Counted from the first letter of the stretch, positions 24,428 through 33,600 are shown. The stretch: DNA of 64,000 nucleotides from Casp-actino8 sp965659595 (GCA_965659595.1 CBFHWN010000001.1:1-64000); one strand, 5' to 3'. Translations and numbers: made by a program. The notes: a model not told the origin generated them from the letters alone.

Positions 24428-25528
24428 ATGAAGACCACCGCAGCAGTCCTCCGCGCGGGCAACGGCCCGTTCACGGTCGAAGAAATCGAACTGGGCGACC
24501 CCGGTCCCAACGAAGTCGTCGTGAAGGTCGTGGCCGCCGGAATGTGCCACACCGACTTGTTGTCGCGTGAACTTCCACCCGAATTCTTCGGTGGACCCCA
24601 GGTGTACGGACACGAAGGCGCCGGAGTCGTCGAAGTCGTCGGTTCGAACGTCACCTCGGTGAAACCCGGCGACAAGGTCGTCCTGTCGTTCAACTCGTGC
24701 GGCGCGTGCCCCTCGTGTCTCAAGCGTCGTTTTCCGTACTGCTTCGACTTCCAATTGCACAACATGATCGGCGGACGCCCCGACGGCACGTCGGCCTTCA
24801 CCGACTCCTCGGGTGCTCGCGTGGGCTCGCACTACTTCGGCCAGTCGTCGTTCGCCGCCCACACCGTGGTGGCCGAACGTTCGGTGGTCAAAGTCGACGA
24901 CTCGGCACCCATCGAGCGCATGGGCCCACTCGGTTGCGGCATCCAGACCGGCGCCGGCGCGATTCTCAACACTCTCGCGGTGGAGGCCGGTTCGAGCGTC
25001 GTGATCACTGGTGCCGGTGCACTCGGACTGAGTGCTGTGATGGCTGCCAAGGCAGCCGGTGCCGGCACGATCATCGCCGTCGATCGCCACCAGTCACGAC
25101 TCGACCTGGCCCAGAAATATGGCGCCACCCACACGTTGTCGGGTTCACCGGCCGAGATCACCGCCACCATTCGTGAAGCGACGGGCTACGGCAGCGACTA
25201 CGCCTTCGACACCACCGGCAACGCCGCTCTCGTGCGCGCCAGTCACGACGCACTGAACGTGACGGGCACCATTGCTCTCGCCGGCGTCGGCTTCGGCGAT
25301 CTCACGATCGACTTCCTGTCGATGATCAGTGGTCGCACCATCACGGGCGTGATGGAAGGCGACTCGATCCCCCAGGAATTCATCCCCCGTCTGGCCGCGC
25401 TCAACGCCGAGGGCAAGTTTCCGTATCACGAACTCATCACCGAGTTCCCGCTCGATCGGATCAACGAGGCCGAAGCCGCCAGTGCGAACGGGTCAGTCAT
25501 CAAACCCGTTCTCCTGATGCCCCACTGA
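24428..25528 (+). CDS. zinc-dependent alcohol dehydrogenase (MDR family, aryl/benzyl alcohol type)
   Basis: A 366-residue NAD(P)-dependent oxidoreductase. The catalytic zinc ligands are Cys39-His40 in AGMCHTDLL and the GHEGAG motif, with a later Cys in GPLGCGIQTG. Structural-zinc cysteines appear in SCGACPSCLKRRFPYC. The Rossmann dinucleotide motif is GAGALG (about 197-202) followed by AVDRH. The arrangement, with GCGIQTGAGAILN, is that of class III/aryl-alcohol dehydrogenases. It begins the base after the NUDIX stop. Probably oxidises hydrophobic alcohols in step with the nearby aldehyde and acyl-CoA enzymes. Confidence 0.92.
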   Translation: MKTTAAVLRAGNGPFTVEEIELGDPGPNEVVVKVVAAGMCHTDLLSRELPPEFFGGPQVYGHEGAGVVEVVGSNVTSVKPGDKVVLSFNSCGACPSCLKRRFPYCFDFQLHNMIGGRPDGTSAFTDSSGARVGSHYFGQSSFAAHTVVAERSVVKVDDSAPIERMGPLGCGIQTGAGAILNTLAVEAGSSVVITGAGALGLSAVMAAKAAGAGTIIAVDRHQSRLDLAQKYGATHTLSGSPAEITATIREATGYGSDYAFDTTGNAALVRASHDALNVTGTIALAGVGFGDLTIDFLSMISGRTITGVMEGDSIPQEFIPRLAALNAEGKFPYHELITEFPLDRINEAEAASANGSVIKPVLLMPH

Positions 25529-25611
25529 TCACTGGGAACTGGTGTTCTGGTGAGGAAATTTCACCGTATGGGTCAAGATCCCGCGCCAGATCACCGGGTT
25601 ACGGTGGGGAC

Positions 25612-26502
25612 ATGTCCGAGATCCCCCGATTCGACCGATCGTCGTCGGCCACCGAGATCGTCGAGGCCTTCCGCACCGCTGGCTGTGCCGTGATCGAACG
25701 GCTGGTCGACCCCGAAGTGGTCGATCGGGTTCGCGGCGAGATGGATCCGCACATCGCCGCCACGCCCACCGGCGGCGACGACTTCTCGGGTCGCAACACC
25801 ACCCGAACCGGCGCCTTGCTCGCCCGTTCCCGGTCGAGTGTCGACATGGTGGCCAACCCCCTCGTCCTCGAGGTGGCCGAGAGCGTGCTGTCCCCCAATG
25901 CCAGCAGTTTCCAATTGCACCTCACCCAGATCATCGCGATCGGTCCCGGTTCGACTGAGCAACCACTGCACCGAGACCAGTGGTGCTTCGACTTCTTCCC
26001 GTTCCCCGAAGACATGGACGTCGAGGTCTCGACCATCTGGGCGCTCGACGACTTCACCGAGGAGAACGGTGCCACCCGCATCATTCCCGGTTCGATGCTC
26101 GACCCGAAGGAGGCGTGCGCCGATGTTCACCGGGCGGTTCCGGCGACGATGCCGAAGGGTTCGGTCGTGTTGTACAGCGGTCGCACCATCCACGGAGGCG
26201 GCGCCAATCGCTCCGACAAGATTCGTCACGCGCTGAACGTCGACTACGTCCTCGGTTGGTTGCGACAAGAGGAGAACCAGTACCTGTCGTGCCCGCCCGA
26301 CGTGGCGCGCACGTTGCCCGAGCGAGTGCAAAAGCTCGCCGGCTACGCGCTCGGTGCCTACGCACTCGGCTACGTCGACGACGTCCGCGATCCGCGCGAC
26401 TTCCTCGCCGGAGTGTCGGGAACGTCGTCGTTCGGCGGCGACACGATGGGCAACGCGCACTTCGGAGGCGCGTCGTTCAGCTCGCCGAACGATCCACGCT
26501 GA
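25612..26502 (+). CDS. phytanoyl-CoA dioxygenase (PhyH)-family protein
   Basis: A 296-residue Fe(II)/2-oxoglutarate-type oxygenase. Iron ligands are His and Asp in LHRDQW (about residue 122) and the distal His in GRTIHGGGANRS (about 197), with an Arg downstream for the co-substrate. The N-terminal GCAVIERLVDPEVVDRVRGEM is typical. Family members hydroxylate lipid-derived or natural product substrates. It is 83 bases after the alcohol dehydrogenase and converges with the MOSC gene. Substrate unknown. Confidence 0.9.
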   Translation: MSEIPRFDRSSSATEIVEAFRTAGCAVIERLVDPEVVDRVRGEMDPHIAATPTGGDDFSGRNTTRTGALLARSRSSVDMVANPLVLEVAESVLSPNASSFQLHLTQIIAIGPGSTEQPLHRDQWCFDFFPFPEDMDVEVSTIWALDDFTEENGATRIIPGSMLDPKEACADVHRAVPATMPKGSVVLYSGRTIHGGGANRSDKIRHALNVDYVLGWLRQEENQYLSCPPDVARTLPERVQKLAGYALGAYALGYVDDVRDPRDFLAGVSGTSSFGGDTMGNAHFGGASFSSPNDPR

Positions 26503-26505
26503 ACA

Positions 26506-27360
26506 TCACGCGATCAGGACGGCTTCGTCACCGACCGAGAAGGTTCCCGGCTTGACGATGCGCGCGTACGCACCGACGTTCTGATCGAGGTCGCGCACGA
26601 TGTGGCGCAAGATGGCCCGATCCTCCGGAACGTCGTCGTTCACGGCCTGAGTGACCATGACACAACGCGGGCACGGTCCGATGAACTCGAACTCGGCAGT
26701 ACCGATCGTCATTCGACGGCCCGTCCAGCCGAACTCCGGATGGCCGACTTCATCGCCGGTGTCGATCACGAAGTTCGGCCGGAAACGGCGCACGTCGACC
26801 ACCGAGTCAGGAACCGCATCGGTCAACGAACGCAGAGCCGACGTGGTCATGATCATGAGCGGCCAGCAGTCGTAGTACGTGCCGGGCGGCGATTCGAACT
26901 CCATGATCACCGGCGGAAACTGACCAAGATCGGGCAGCGGTTCGTCGTCGTCACGTCCGAAGATCGATCGCAACTCCGCCATCACGTCGTCGGAATCGGG
27001 ACGGCCGCGACGGTAGTGATCGAGATCACCGGCCGGACGCAGATGCTGTAGTGCCACCTGCCGTCCGAGTTCGTCGCTCAGCACTGCATCGAGATCGAGA
27101 TCGTCGGTCGTGAATCGGCGTCCGTCGGGAAACTCGATCTCGACGACGTCGTCGACTCCACGAGCATCGGGATCGACACGACGGGCGGCCAGGCGCATGA
27201 GCCCACCGATCTTCTTCGCACCGCGAATTCCACCACTGTCGAGATCGCGAACGGCCCAGATGCGATCGCCCACCAGGCCGAGTTCGTCGAGTACGGCCGA
27301 GTCGACCGTCCCGCCGATCATCGACTTGACCGGGTGAATCCAGATCTGTGAGACGTGCAC
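26506..27360 (-). CDS. MOSC-domain protein
   Basis: A 284-residue protein with the MOSC N-terminal beta-barrel domain (IWIHPVKSMIGGTVDSAVLDELGLVGDR, residues 6-33) and a C-terminal MOSC domain with FIGPCPRCVMVTQAVND, where the Cys in PCPRC corresponds to the molybdenum cofactor ligand in mARC-type enzymes. Members reduce N-hydroxylated compounds or bind sulfurated molybdenum cofactor. GTG start at 27360. A 13-base gap separates it from the acyl-CoA dehydrogenase upstream in the same orientation. Confidence 0.88.
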   Translation of the reverse strand: MHVSQIWIHPVKSMIGGTVDSAVLDELGLVGDRIWAVRDLDSGGIRGAKKIGGLMRLAARRVDPDARGVDDVVEIEFPDGRRFTTDDLDLDAVLSDELGRQVALQHLRPAGDLDHYRRGRPDSDDVMAELRSIFGRDDDEPLPDLGQFPPVIMEFESPPGTYYDCWPLMIMTTSALRSLTDAVPDSVVDVRRFRPNFVIDTGDEVGHPEFGWTGRRMTIGTAEFEFIGPCPRCVMVTQAVNDDVPEDRAILRHIVRDLDQNVGAYARIVKPGTFSVGDEAVLIA

Positions 27361-27373
27361 GACGACAGCTCGG

Positions 27374-28591
27374 TCAGCGCTGCGTGCCGACCTTCAGGTC
27401 CTTGAAGGGCATGTCCTTGTCGACCATCGGTTCACGGGGCAAGCCGAGGACTCGGTCACCGATGATGTTCTTCTGGATCTCGTCGGTCCCGCCGGCGATA
27501 CCGGACTGGAAGCTGTTGAGGAGTCGCTTCGACCATGCTTCTCCGCGGCTCGACGTACCTTCCCAGGCATCGGTCTCGGGACCGACGAGTCGACTGATGA
27601 GCGGGCGCATCATCCAGGCGATGCGCGAACCGTGCAACTTACCGAGCGAGCCGCCGGGTCCCGGCACACGTCCGGCCTTCATCTCGGCGCGGGTGCGCAT
27701 GGCAACCAACGACTTGGTGGTCTCTTCGCTGTAGAGCTTCATGAGGTCCTGGCGAACGACCGGATCGGAGATCTTGCCGTTCTTCTTGGCCACTTCGATC
27801 AGGCCGTCGGCGAGCGTGTGGGTAACACCGCTCGTGGATCCGGTACCGATGGCCACGCGCTCGAACATGAGCATGGCCGTCGCCTGGTTCCAACCGTTGT
27901 TGAGCTCGCCGAGTAACCACGACTTCGGGATGCGCACGTCGGTGAGGAAGATCTCGTTGAAGTGCTTGCCGCCGTCGATCTGGTGAATCGGACGAATTTC
28001 GACACCCGGGGCCTTCATGTCGATGATGAACATCGAGATTCCGGCGTGCTTGGGGGCTTCTGGATTGGTGCGAGCGATGATCACGCCGTACTCGCACACG
28101 TGCGCGAGAGTCGTCCACACTTTCTGGCCGTTGAGGACCCACTCGTCGCCGTCGAGCTCGGCCTTGGTTTGCAGACTCGCTACATCAGATCCGGCACCTG
28201 GTTCGGAGAACATCTGACACCACATCGTGCGACCGGCGATGTTGTCGGGCATGAACTGCTTCTTCTGCTCCTCGGTACCGAACTGGTTGAGAACCGGAAG
28301 GCACATACCATGGCTGATGACCAACTCGTAGGTCATGTCGGGACACGTGCCGTATTCCTCGCGGTAGATGCGCTCGTGTCCCTTGGTGAGTCCGGCGCCG
28401 CCGTACTCAGTCGCATAGGTGAGACCGGCCAACCCGGCCGCCGCGAGCTTCTGCTGAAAGGCACGTCCGGTCTCGATCGAGTTGACGCCCCGTTCGCTGC
28501 CCGTCGCGTTCTGGGCGAGAAATTCGCGAACTTTGGCGCGGAAGGCCTCGGTATCGGCCGGTGACAACGTCTCTTCAGTAGCAGCACTCAT
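27374..28591 (-). CDS. acyl-CoA dehydrogenase (FadE-type)
   Basis: A 405-residue flavoenzyme catalysing alpha,beta-dehydrogenation of an acyl-CoA. FSEPGAGSDVASL (about 131-143) is the middle-domain FAD/substrate motif, and the C-terminal GIAGGTDEIQKNIIGDRVLGLP is characteristic of actinobacterial FadE subunits. Such FadEs frequently work as heterotetramers in sterol-side-chain catabolism; a partner is not adjacent. The gene follows a P450 and FadD on the same strand, supporting a catabolic cluster (oxygenation, CoA activation, dehydrogenation). Confidence 0.93.
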   Translation of the reverse strand: MSAATEETLSPADTEAFRAKVREFLAQNATGSERGVNSIETGRAFQQKLAAAGLAGLTYATEYGGAGLTKGHERIYREEYGTCPDMTYELVISHGMCLPVLNQFGTEEQKKQFMPDNIAGRTMWCQMFSEPGAGSDVASLQTKAELDGDEWVLNGQKVWTTLAHVCEYGVIIARTNPEAPKHAGISMFIIDMKAPGVEIRPIHQIDGGKHFNEIFLTDVRIPKSWLLGELNNGWNQATAMLMFERVAIGTGSTSGVTHTLADGLIEVAKKNGKISDPVVRQDLMKLYSEETTKSLVAMRTRAEMKAGRVPGPGGSLGKLHGSRIAWMMRPLISRLVGPETDAWEGTSSRGEAWSKRLLNSFQSGIAGGTDEIQKNIIGDRVLGLPREPMVDKDMPFKDLKVGTQR

Positions 28592-28660
28592 GGCCGAATT
28601 CTGCCACTGGCCACCCCTCGACAGCCCTATCGGAGGTCGTGACGGGGATCTCGCCCGAGG

Positions 28661-29869
28661 TCAGAAGCGGACCGGCATCGAGTGGATACCGGCGATGAAG
28701 CTCGAATGCATGCGCTCGGCCACGCCATTGGATTCGAGATGAGGCATTCGAGTCAGGATTTCCCGGAACATCACCATCAACTCCACTCGAGCCACGTGCA
28801 TACCGAGGCACAAGTGGGGACCGCCCGCGCCGAAGGCAACGTGCGGGTTGGGGTCGCGTGCGACGTCGAATTCGTCAGCCCGATCGAACACGTCCTCGTC
28901 ACGATTGGCCGATCCGTAGAACATCACCACTCGATCGCCCTTCGGAATCTTCTGACCACGAATTTCGACGTCCTCCATGACGGTGCGCTTGAAGTGGGCC
29001 ACGGGGCTCGTGTACCTGAGCATCTCTTCGATCGCCGTCGGCAGTAGTCCGTCGACATCAGCCATCAACTTCGTTCGTTGATCGGGATGATCGAAGAGGA
29101 GTTGCATCCCAGCGGCCAGCAGATTACGAGTCGTATCACCTCCGGCGTTCACGAGCAGAAGGAAGAACCACTGGAACTCGGAGTCGGTGAGGCGATCGCC
29201 GTCGATCTCGGCTTCTACGAGAAGGGTCGCCAGATCGTCGCTCGGATTCGAGCGTTTGAAGTCGGCCACCGACTGCGCATAGCCGAGCATCTCCCCGATC
29301 GCGGCCATCTTGACCTCGGGCGGTGCGACGGTGTCGTCGTTCGTGTGCATGATCTCGGTGAGGTCGTAGAGACGTTCGCCATCGACGCGAGGCATCCCCA
29401 TGAGTTCGGCGATCAGCCCGGACGGAAGACGGCCGGCGATCTCGCTCACGAAATCGCACTCACCACGTTCGATCACTGCGTCGACAATCTCGCGTGCGAG
29501 TTCTTCGATGCGAGGACGCAACAAAGGCGCGTTCTTCGGGGTGAAACCGCGGCTCACGAGCAACTTGAAACGATCGTGTTGCGGTGGATCCATGTTGAGC
29601 ATCATCTGCCGACCGGCGAACAGATTGGCCTCGTCGGGATCGGGAAGCATCGACGTCTTCTCGTACGAACTGAAGATCTTCGGCGAGCGGCTCACCGTCT
29701 TCACGTCGTCGTACTTGGTGAGCGCCCAGAAACCCGGGCCGCTCTCCGGTGGCTCGTGGTGCCAGAAGACGGGCTCGTTGGCTCGCAACCAGGCGTACTG
29801 TTCCCACGGGTGCCCGCGCTGGGCGAACACCTCGGGCGAGATCAGGTCGATCTGTTCGGCTGTGATCAC
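28661..29869 (-). CDS. cytochrome P450
   Basis: A 402-residue heme monooxygenase. The heme ligand is Cys354 in FGAGGPHLCLG, the I-helix oxygen-activation motif is NAGGDTTRN, and the K-helix E-x-x-R is EEMLR. Features such as FSSYEKTSM and MDPPQHDRFKLLVSRGFTP resemble the CYP124/125/142 group, which hydroxylates the terminal carbon of sterols or methyl-branched lipids; that subgroup assignment is an inference. A strong GGGAGG site precedes the GTG start at 29869. It sits between acyl-CoA synthetase and acyl-CoA dehydrogenase genes, all on the minus strand. Confidence 0.93.
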   Translation of the reverse strand: MITAEQIDLISPEVFAQRGHPWEQYAWLRANEPVFWHHEPPESGPGFWALTKYDDVKTVSRSPKIFSSYEKTSMLPDPDEANLFAGRQMMLNMDPPQHDRFKLLVSRGFTPKNAPLLRPRIEELAREIVDAVIERGECDFVSEIAGRLPSGLIAELMGMPRVDGERLYDLTEIMHTNDDTVAPPEVKMAAIGEMLGYAQSVADFKRSNPSDDLATLLVEAEIDGDRLTDSEFQWFFLLLVNAGGDTTRNLLAAGMQLLFDHPDQRTKLMADVDGLLPTAIEEMLRYTSPVAHFKRTVMEDVEIRGQKIPKGDRVVMFYGSANRDEDVFDRADEFDVARDPNPHVAFGAGGPHLCLGMHVARVELMVMFREILTRMPHLESNGVAERMHSSFIAGIHSMPVRF

Positions 29870-29903
29870 GTTCCCCTCCCGAACGCGTCGAAACGTCGTG
29901 AGT

Positions 29904-31463
29904 TCAGGGTCCGACGACGTCGGCGAACTGGACGCGCAGATCCTTCTTCAGTGCCTTGCCCGACGGATTGCGCGGCACGACGTCGACGAAGCGCACCGCC
30001 ACCGGCTGCTTGAAGCGTGCCAACTTGCCTTCGCAGTGGGCCAGCACGTCGGCCTCGGTGAGTGCGGAATCCTTCTTCACCACGATCGCGAGCGGCGACT
30101 CGCCCCACTTCTGCGAAGGGATGCCGATGACCGCCGTCTCGGTGACACCGGGGTGACTCATGATCACGTTCTCGATCTCGGCCGGGTACACGTTCTCTCC
30201 ACCCGAGATGATCATGTCCTTGATGCGGTCCTGGATGAAGACGTAGCCCTCCTCGTCCATGATTCCGCCGTCACCGGTGTGCAGCCAGCCGTCCTTCAGA
30301 GCATCAGCGGTGGCGTCGGGACGATTCCAGTACCCGAGCATGATGTGGCCGCCGCGCACGAGAACTTCACCCGATTCGTTGGGGGCACATTCGGTGCCGT
30401 CAGGGCGCACGATCTTCACGTCGGAAAGGAAGAAGCTCTTGCCCGTCGATCCAGCCTTCTCGAGTGCGTCGGCCGGCATCGTCACACAGGCTGGACCACA
30501 CGTCTCGGTGAGTCCATACACCTGGCTGATCTCGATACCGATCTTGTAGTACGCCTCGATCAAGGGAACCGGGACCGGCGCCGCCCCCGTCAACAGCCAT
30601 CGCACATGTTCGTGCTTGTGCTTCGCAGGGTCGTGCACGAGCAACATGAACTGAAGCATGGCCGGAACGAGGAGTCCGTTGTTGATGCGCTCCGAGTCGA
30701 TGAGTTCCCAGACCTTGGTCGGGTCGAACGCCTTCATGAGAACGTGAGTTCCACCGATGAAGATCGTGCCGAGTGCCGGTGTGAGGGCACCCACATGGAA
30801 CATGGGCATCGGGTTGATGTAGCGATCGCCCTGTCCGAGATCGGCCGTCGTGCACATGGTGGCCAAAGCCCAGTACTGCGTGTCGTGCGAGTGCATGACA
30901 CCCTTCGGCAAGCCCGTCGTGCCCGAGGTGTACATGATGTAGAGGAGGTCGTCACCCGATGCCGTGACCGGCGGTTCGATGGGCTGTTCCTTGGCCGACT
31001 CGGCCACGTAGTCGTGCGCGAAGTCGGGCTTGTTCGCCGCCGATCCGACGTAGAGCCACGCACTGACGTCGGTCTTGGAGCCGCGCGACTGCAGGTCGAC
31101 GGCGACCGGTGCGAACTCTTCACCGAACACGAGTGCGGTGGTGCCCGAGTCCTTCAGGATGAACTCGAGTTCGTCGGCGACGAGACGCCAGTTCAGCGGA
31201 ACGATGACCGCGCCGAGTTTTGCCGTGGCGAAGAACGACGTGAGGTACTCGGCCGAGTTCATGAGGAGAAGGCCGACGCGGTCGCCTTTCTTCACTCCGG
31301 CGCGCATCAGGAGCTGCGCGGCTTTGTTGGTCTCGGCGTTGAGTTCGGCATAGGTGTACCGGCGCTCGGCGGCGACGTCGTACAAGGCCTCCATCTTCGC
31401 GTTCACGTGAGCGCGGCGGGCGAGCAGATTTCCGATGTTGATCGCTGTCGTCATACCCGACAT
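29904..31463 (-). CDS. acyl-CoA synthetase (AMP-forming, FadD-type)
   Basis: A 519-residue adenylate-forming enzyme activating a carboxylic acid to its CoA thioester. The P-loop-like motif YTSGTTGLPKG lies near residue 175, YGLTETCG near 312, and the hinge and catalytic-lysine region DRIKDMIISGGENVYPAEIE and PSGKALKK near the C-terminus. It heads a same-strand group with the P450 and FadE. ATG at 31463 gives MSG-MTTAIN; ATG at 31454 is equally possible. A 12-bp palindrome lies 10 bases upstream. Acyl specificity unknown. Confidence 0.93.
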   Translation of the reverse strand: MSGMTTAINIGNLLARRAHVNAKMEALYDVAAERRYTYAELNAETNKAAQLLMRAGVKKGDRVGLLLMNSAEYLTSFFATAKLGAVIVPLNWRLVADELEFILKDSGTTALVFGEEFAPVAVDLQSRGSKTDVSAWLYVGSAANKPDFAHDYVAESAKEQPIEPPVTASGDDLLYIMYTSGTTGLPKGVMHSHDTQYWALATMCTTADLGQGDRYINPMPMFHVGALTPALGTIFIGGTHVLMKAFDPTKVWELIDSERINNGLLVPAMLQFMLLVHDPAKHKHEHVRWLLTGAAPVPVPLIEAYYKIGIEISQVYGLTETCGPACVTMPADALEKAGSTGKSFFLSDVKIVRPDGTECAPNESGEVLVRGGHIMLGYWNRPDATADALKDGWLHTGDGGIMDEEGYVFIQDRIKDMIISGGENVYPAEIENVIMSHPGVTETAVIGIPSQKWGESPLAIVVKKDSALTEADVLAHCEGKLARFKQPVAVRFVDVVPRNPSGKALKKDLRVQFADVVGP

Positions 31464-31473
31464 CGTGTCACAG

Positions 31474-31485
31474 GAAACCGGTTTC
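31474..31485. promoter_or_regulatory. 12-bp perfect palindrome upstream of the acyl-CoA synthetase gene
   Basis: GAAACCGGTTTC is a perfect inverted repeat between the end of the lipoprotein hydrolase gene (31500) and the acyl-CoA synthetase start (31463). It is a plausible operator for a TetR- or GntR-family lipid regulator. Placement so near the start codon might instead make it part of a short leader or a weak terminator for the upstream gene, but no T-run follows. Confidence 0.3.
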
Positions 31486-31499
31486 GGGTAGAGCCGGGC

Positions 31500-33089
31500 T
31501 CAAGGAAGCGGATACCCCGCGGCCGAGGCCTTCACCGCATCGGCGTCCTCGGGCAGGATCGCACCGTTGGCCACGGCGCTGTCGACCGCTGCATCCCACT
31601 TCGCCCGGAAGTCGGCTTTGTCGGCGTACAGGCTGGCCAATTGCTCGTCGGTGAACGAGGCCGTAGTGCCGAACAGTCCGCAGAAGCTCTCACCCGACTG
31701 GCCGAGACCCGACAACGCGGCTACCGGTACATCGACATGGGGAGTACGAATGCCACCGAGGGCATTGCCGTTCGCGTCGAGTTCGTATCCGGTGAGATCG
31801 GCGTTGGCCTCCAACTTCGGTGTGGAGGCTGGAGCCACTCCGGTGCGAACCCAGTTGTCGAGGGCGCGCACCGCAGCGCGCAACACGTACGTGTGCGGAC
31901 CGGCATTGATCGGCTTCTCACAGGTCACGATCCCGAAGTACACAGAAGAAGGAGCGTCGAGCATGGCCGCGAACAGTGCATCGTCACCTCCACCGTCGCC
32001 GGTATCGGTCTCGCTGATCCCGAGGCTGTACGCGTCGGCGTGGGCGGTCCCGGTCACTTCCCAACTGCGGAAATTGTCGGTCGCGGGCTGTTCGGCGCGG
32101 CGATACCCGAGGCGGTCACCCACCACGTCGGTCTCGGCCGAAAACACCAGAACCGGACGTCCGACATCGCGGATCTGCGCGATCTCGGGTCCGGTCACGC
32201 TCGGTCGCGGCTCGGAGAGCAGATTGGCGGCACGGGCTCCGCGACTGTGGACCAGATACGCGTGGTACACGTCGTGAAGCGGTGCAAGCGCATTGATGTA
32301 ACTGGTGAGTCGGAACGCCGATTGCGACTCACCAGCCGCGATCACGCGCTCGGGTGTGAGGCCGCCGAGCAGTGTCGACGACTCGTTCCACACGAGAGCA
32401 CCTATCTGGCTGAACATGTCGTAGCTGTAGTCGTCGCCGGGATGATTCAACGTTTCGTACCGTTCGGGGTCGGCAATCTTCAGCACCCGTGGTGCCCCGG
32501 TCGGATTGCCGCCGCCTTCCACGCCGACGCGCTGGGCCGAGACACCGACCCACACCATGCCCGAACGCAAGATCTCGTTCTTGGCCAGATCGAACGACGG
32601 CGACACGTCGAGGCCGGCCGTCACGTTCAGCCACTCGACCATGACGGTTCCGTTGAAGCGGGCCGGATCTTCCGGCGCGCGCACCACGATGCGCGTGGCG
32701 TAGTCGGCGGTGTCGTGCGGAGCGACGGACCACTCGCCGTCGGTCGAGAGTTCGGTGTCGGACGTATAACTCGACGCCGTGCCGCGCACGAAGAATTCGT
32801 TCTCGGTGTATTCCCACGTCGTCACGTCGAACGGGCTGACTCCGAGGACCACTTCGCCGAGCCCACCGGTGATCGGACCTTCGATGGCCGCCGCCGCCAC
32901 GTCGGTGAGAGTCGGCCTCGTCGGCGCGTACGGGGCCTCGCTCGTGGTGGTGGTCGGCGCCTCGGTAGCGACCGGGGCCACCGAGGTCTCAGTTGCCACG
33001 GTCGGAGCCACCGAATCGCTGGATCCACCGTCGTCACCACCACACGCAACAAGGAGCAGGCAAACAGCGGGGATCAAGCGTCGCATCAT
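31500..33089 (-). CDS. lipoprotein alpha/beta hydrolase-domain protein
   Basis: A 529-residue exported lipoprotein. The signal peptide ends in the lipobox LLVAC, so Cys16 would be lipidated; a Thr/Ser/Ala-rich linker follows (about 20-55). The globular part has IVVRAPEDPARFNGTVMVEWLNVTAG, GVSAQRVGVEGGG, and the nucleophile-elbow-like AAGESQSAFRLTSYINAL. These are typical of the large alpha/beta hydrolase domain found in many actinobacterial secreted esterase-like proteins. The start is one of two adjacent ATGs at 33089/33086; an upstream in-frame start would disrupt the signal peptide. Divergent from the rhodanese operon. Confidence 0.82.
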   Translation of the reverse strand: MMRRLIPAVCLLLVACGGDDGGSSDSVAPTVATETSVAPVATEAPTTTTSEAPYAPTRPTLTDVAAAAIEGPITGGLGEVVLGVSPFDVTTWEYTENEFFVRGTASSYTSDTELSTDGEWSVAPHDTADYATRIVVRAPEDPARFNGTVMVEWLNVTAGLDVSPSFDLAKNEILRSGMVWVGVSAQRVGVEGGGNPTGAPRVLKIADPERYETLNHPGDDYSYDMFSQIGALVWNESSTLLGGLTPERVIAAGESQSAFRLTSYINALAPLHDVYHAYLVHSRGARAANLLSEPRPSVTGPEIAQIRDVGRPVLVFSAETDVVGDRLGYRRAEQPATDNFRSWEVTGTAHADAYSLGISETDTGDGGGDDALFAAMLDAPSSVYFGIVTCEKPINAGPHTYVLRAAVRALDNWVRTGVAPASTPKLEANADLTGYELDANGNALGGIRTPHVDVPVAALSGLGQSGESFCGLFGTTASFTDEQLASLYADKADFRAKWDAAVDSAVANGAILPEDADAVKASAAGYPLP

Positions 33090-33136
33090 GTGTGCGCAAC
33101 GTAGTCCGCCACCCGGAACGATGTTGGATCGGCGAC

Positions 33137-33164
33137 TTGATAGATACCCCATAGGGTATATAAG
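33137..33164 (+). promoter_or_regulatory. promoter with a CsoR/CstR-like palindromic operator
   Basis: A -35-like TTGATA (33137-33142) and -10-like TATAAG (33159-33164) are 16 bases apart. The spacer and first -10 base hold ATACCC-CATA-GGGTAT (33144-33159), a 6-bp inverted repeat. Operators of the form TACCC...GGGTA are characteristic of CsoR-family repressors, including copper sensors and persulfide-sensing CstR, and rhodanese genes are common CstR targets. The predicted transcription start falls near 33171, so the mRNA may be leaderless at the ATG of 33173. No CsoR-family gene is in the window. Confidence 0.6.
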
Positions 33165-33172
33165 GTGAACCC

Positions 33173-33598
33173 ATGAACCGCCGACGAATGATCCTCTCCC
33201 TCGCTGGACTCACCCTCGCCCTCGGCCCCATGGTTGGCTGTGGAGGAGACAGCTCGGCCACCCCGGAACAGCCCGCCGTGGCCGCCGACCCATCAAGCAC
33301 AAACTCTTCAGACGAAGCACCCGCAAAGGACACTCGCATGATCATCGACGTTCGCACGCCCGCCGAATTCACCGGCGGCCACCTCGACGGGGCCGTCAAC
33401 ATCGACATCCAGTCCCCCGATTTCGCAAGCCAAATCGACGCTCTCGACCGCAATGGCTCCTACGTCGTGTACTGCCGTAGCGGTAACCGCTCGGGGATGG
33501 CCATGACCCAGATGCTCGATATGGGCTTCACCGACGTGAGCAACGCCGGCAGTGTCGAGGAGGCGTCGAACAGCCTCGGTATCGCCGTCGTCAACTGA
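33173..33598 (+). CDS. lipoprotein with a single rhodanese domain
   Basis: A 141-residue exported protein. The signal sequence ends in a lipobox-like MVGCGG (Cys23), a linker follows, then a compact rhodanese domain (about 55-140) with IIDVRTPAEFTGGHLDGAVNID and the active-site loop YCRSGNRS, whose Cys carries the persulfide. It would transfer sulfane sulfur outside the membrane. The gene begins nine bases after a predicted -10 element that carries a CsoR/CstR-like palindrome. The pirin gene follows directly, three bases beyond the stop. Confidence 0.9.
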   Translation: MNRRRMILSLAGLTLALGPMVGCGGDSSATPEQPAVAADPSSTNSSDEAPAKDTRMIIDVRTPAEFTGGHLDGAVNIDIQSPDFASQIDALDRNGSYVVYCRSGNRSGMAMTQMLDMGFTDVSNAGSVEEASNSLGIAVVN

Positions 33599-33600
33599 TC

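Noticed and set aside
25540..25580. GGTGA/TCACC pairing between alcohol dehydrogenase and PhyH genes
   Set aside because: A 5-bp arm with a 7-base spacer is expected often by chance here, and no promoter elements align with it.
29400..33104. A 1,234-codon open frame on the plus strand
   Set aside because: It lies fully antisense to P450, acyl-CoA synthetase and lipoprotein hydrolase genes with clear motifs; its composition is that of GC-rich antisense frames and it has no recognisable domain.
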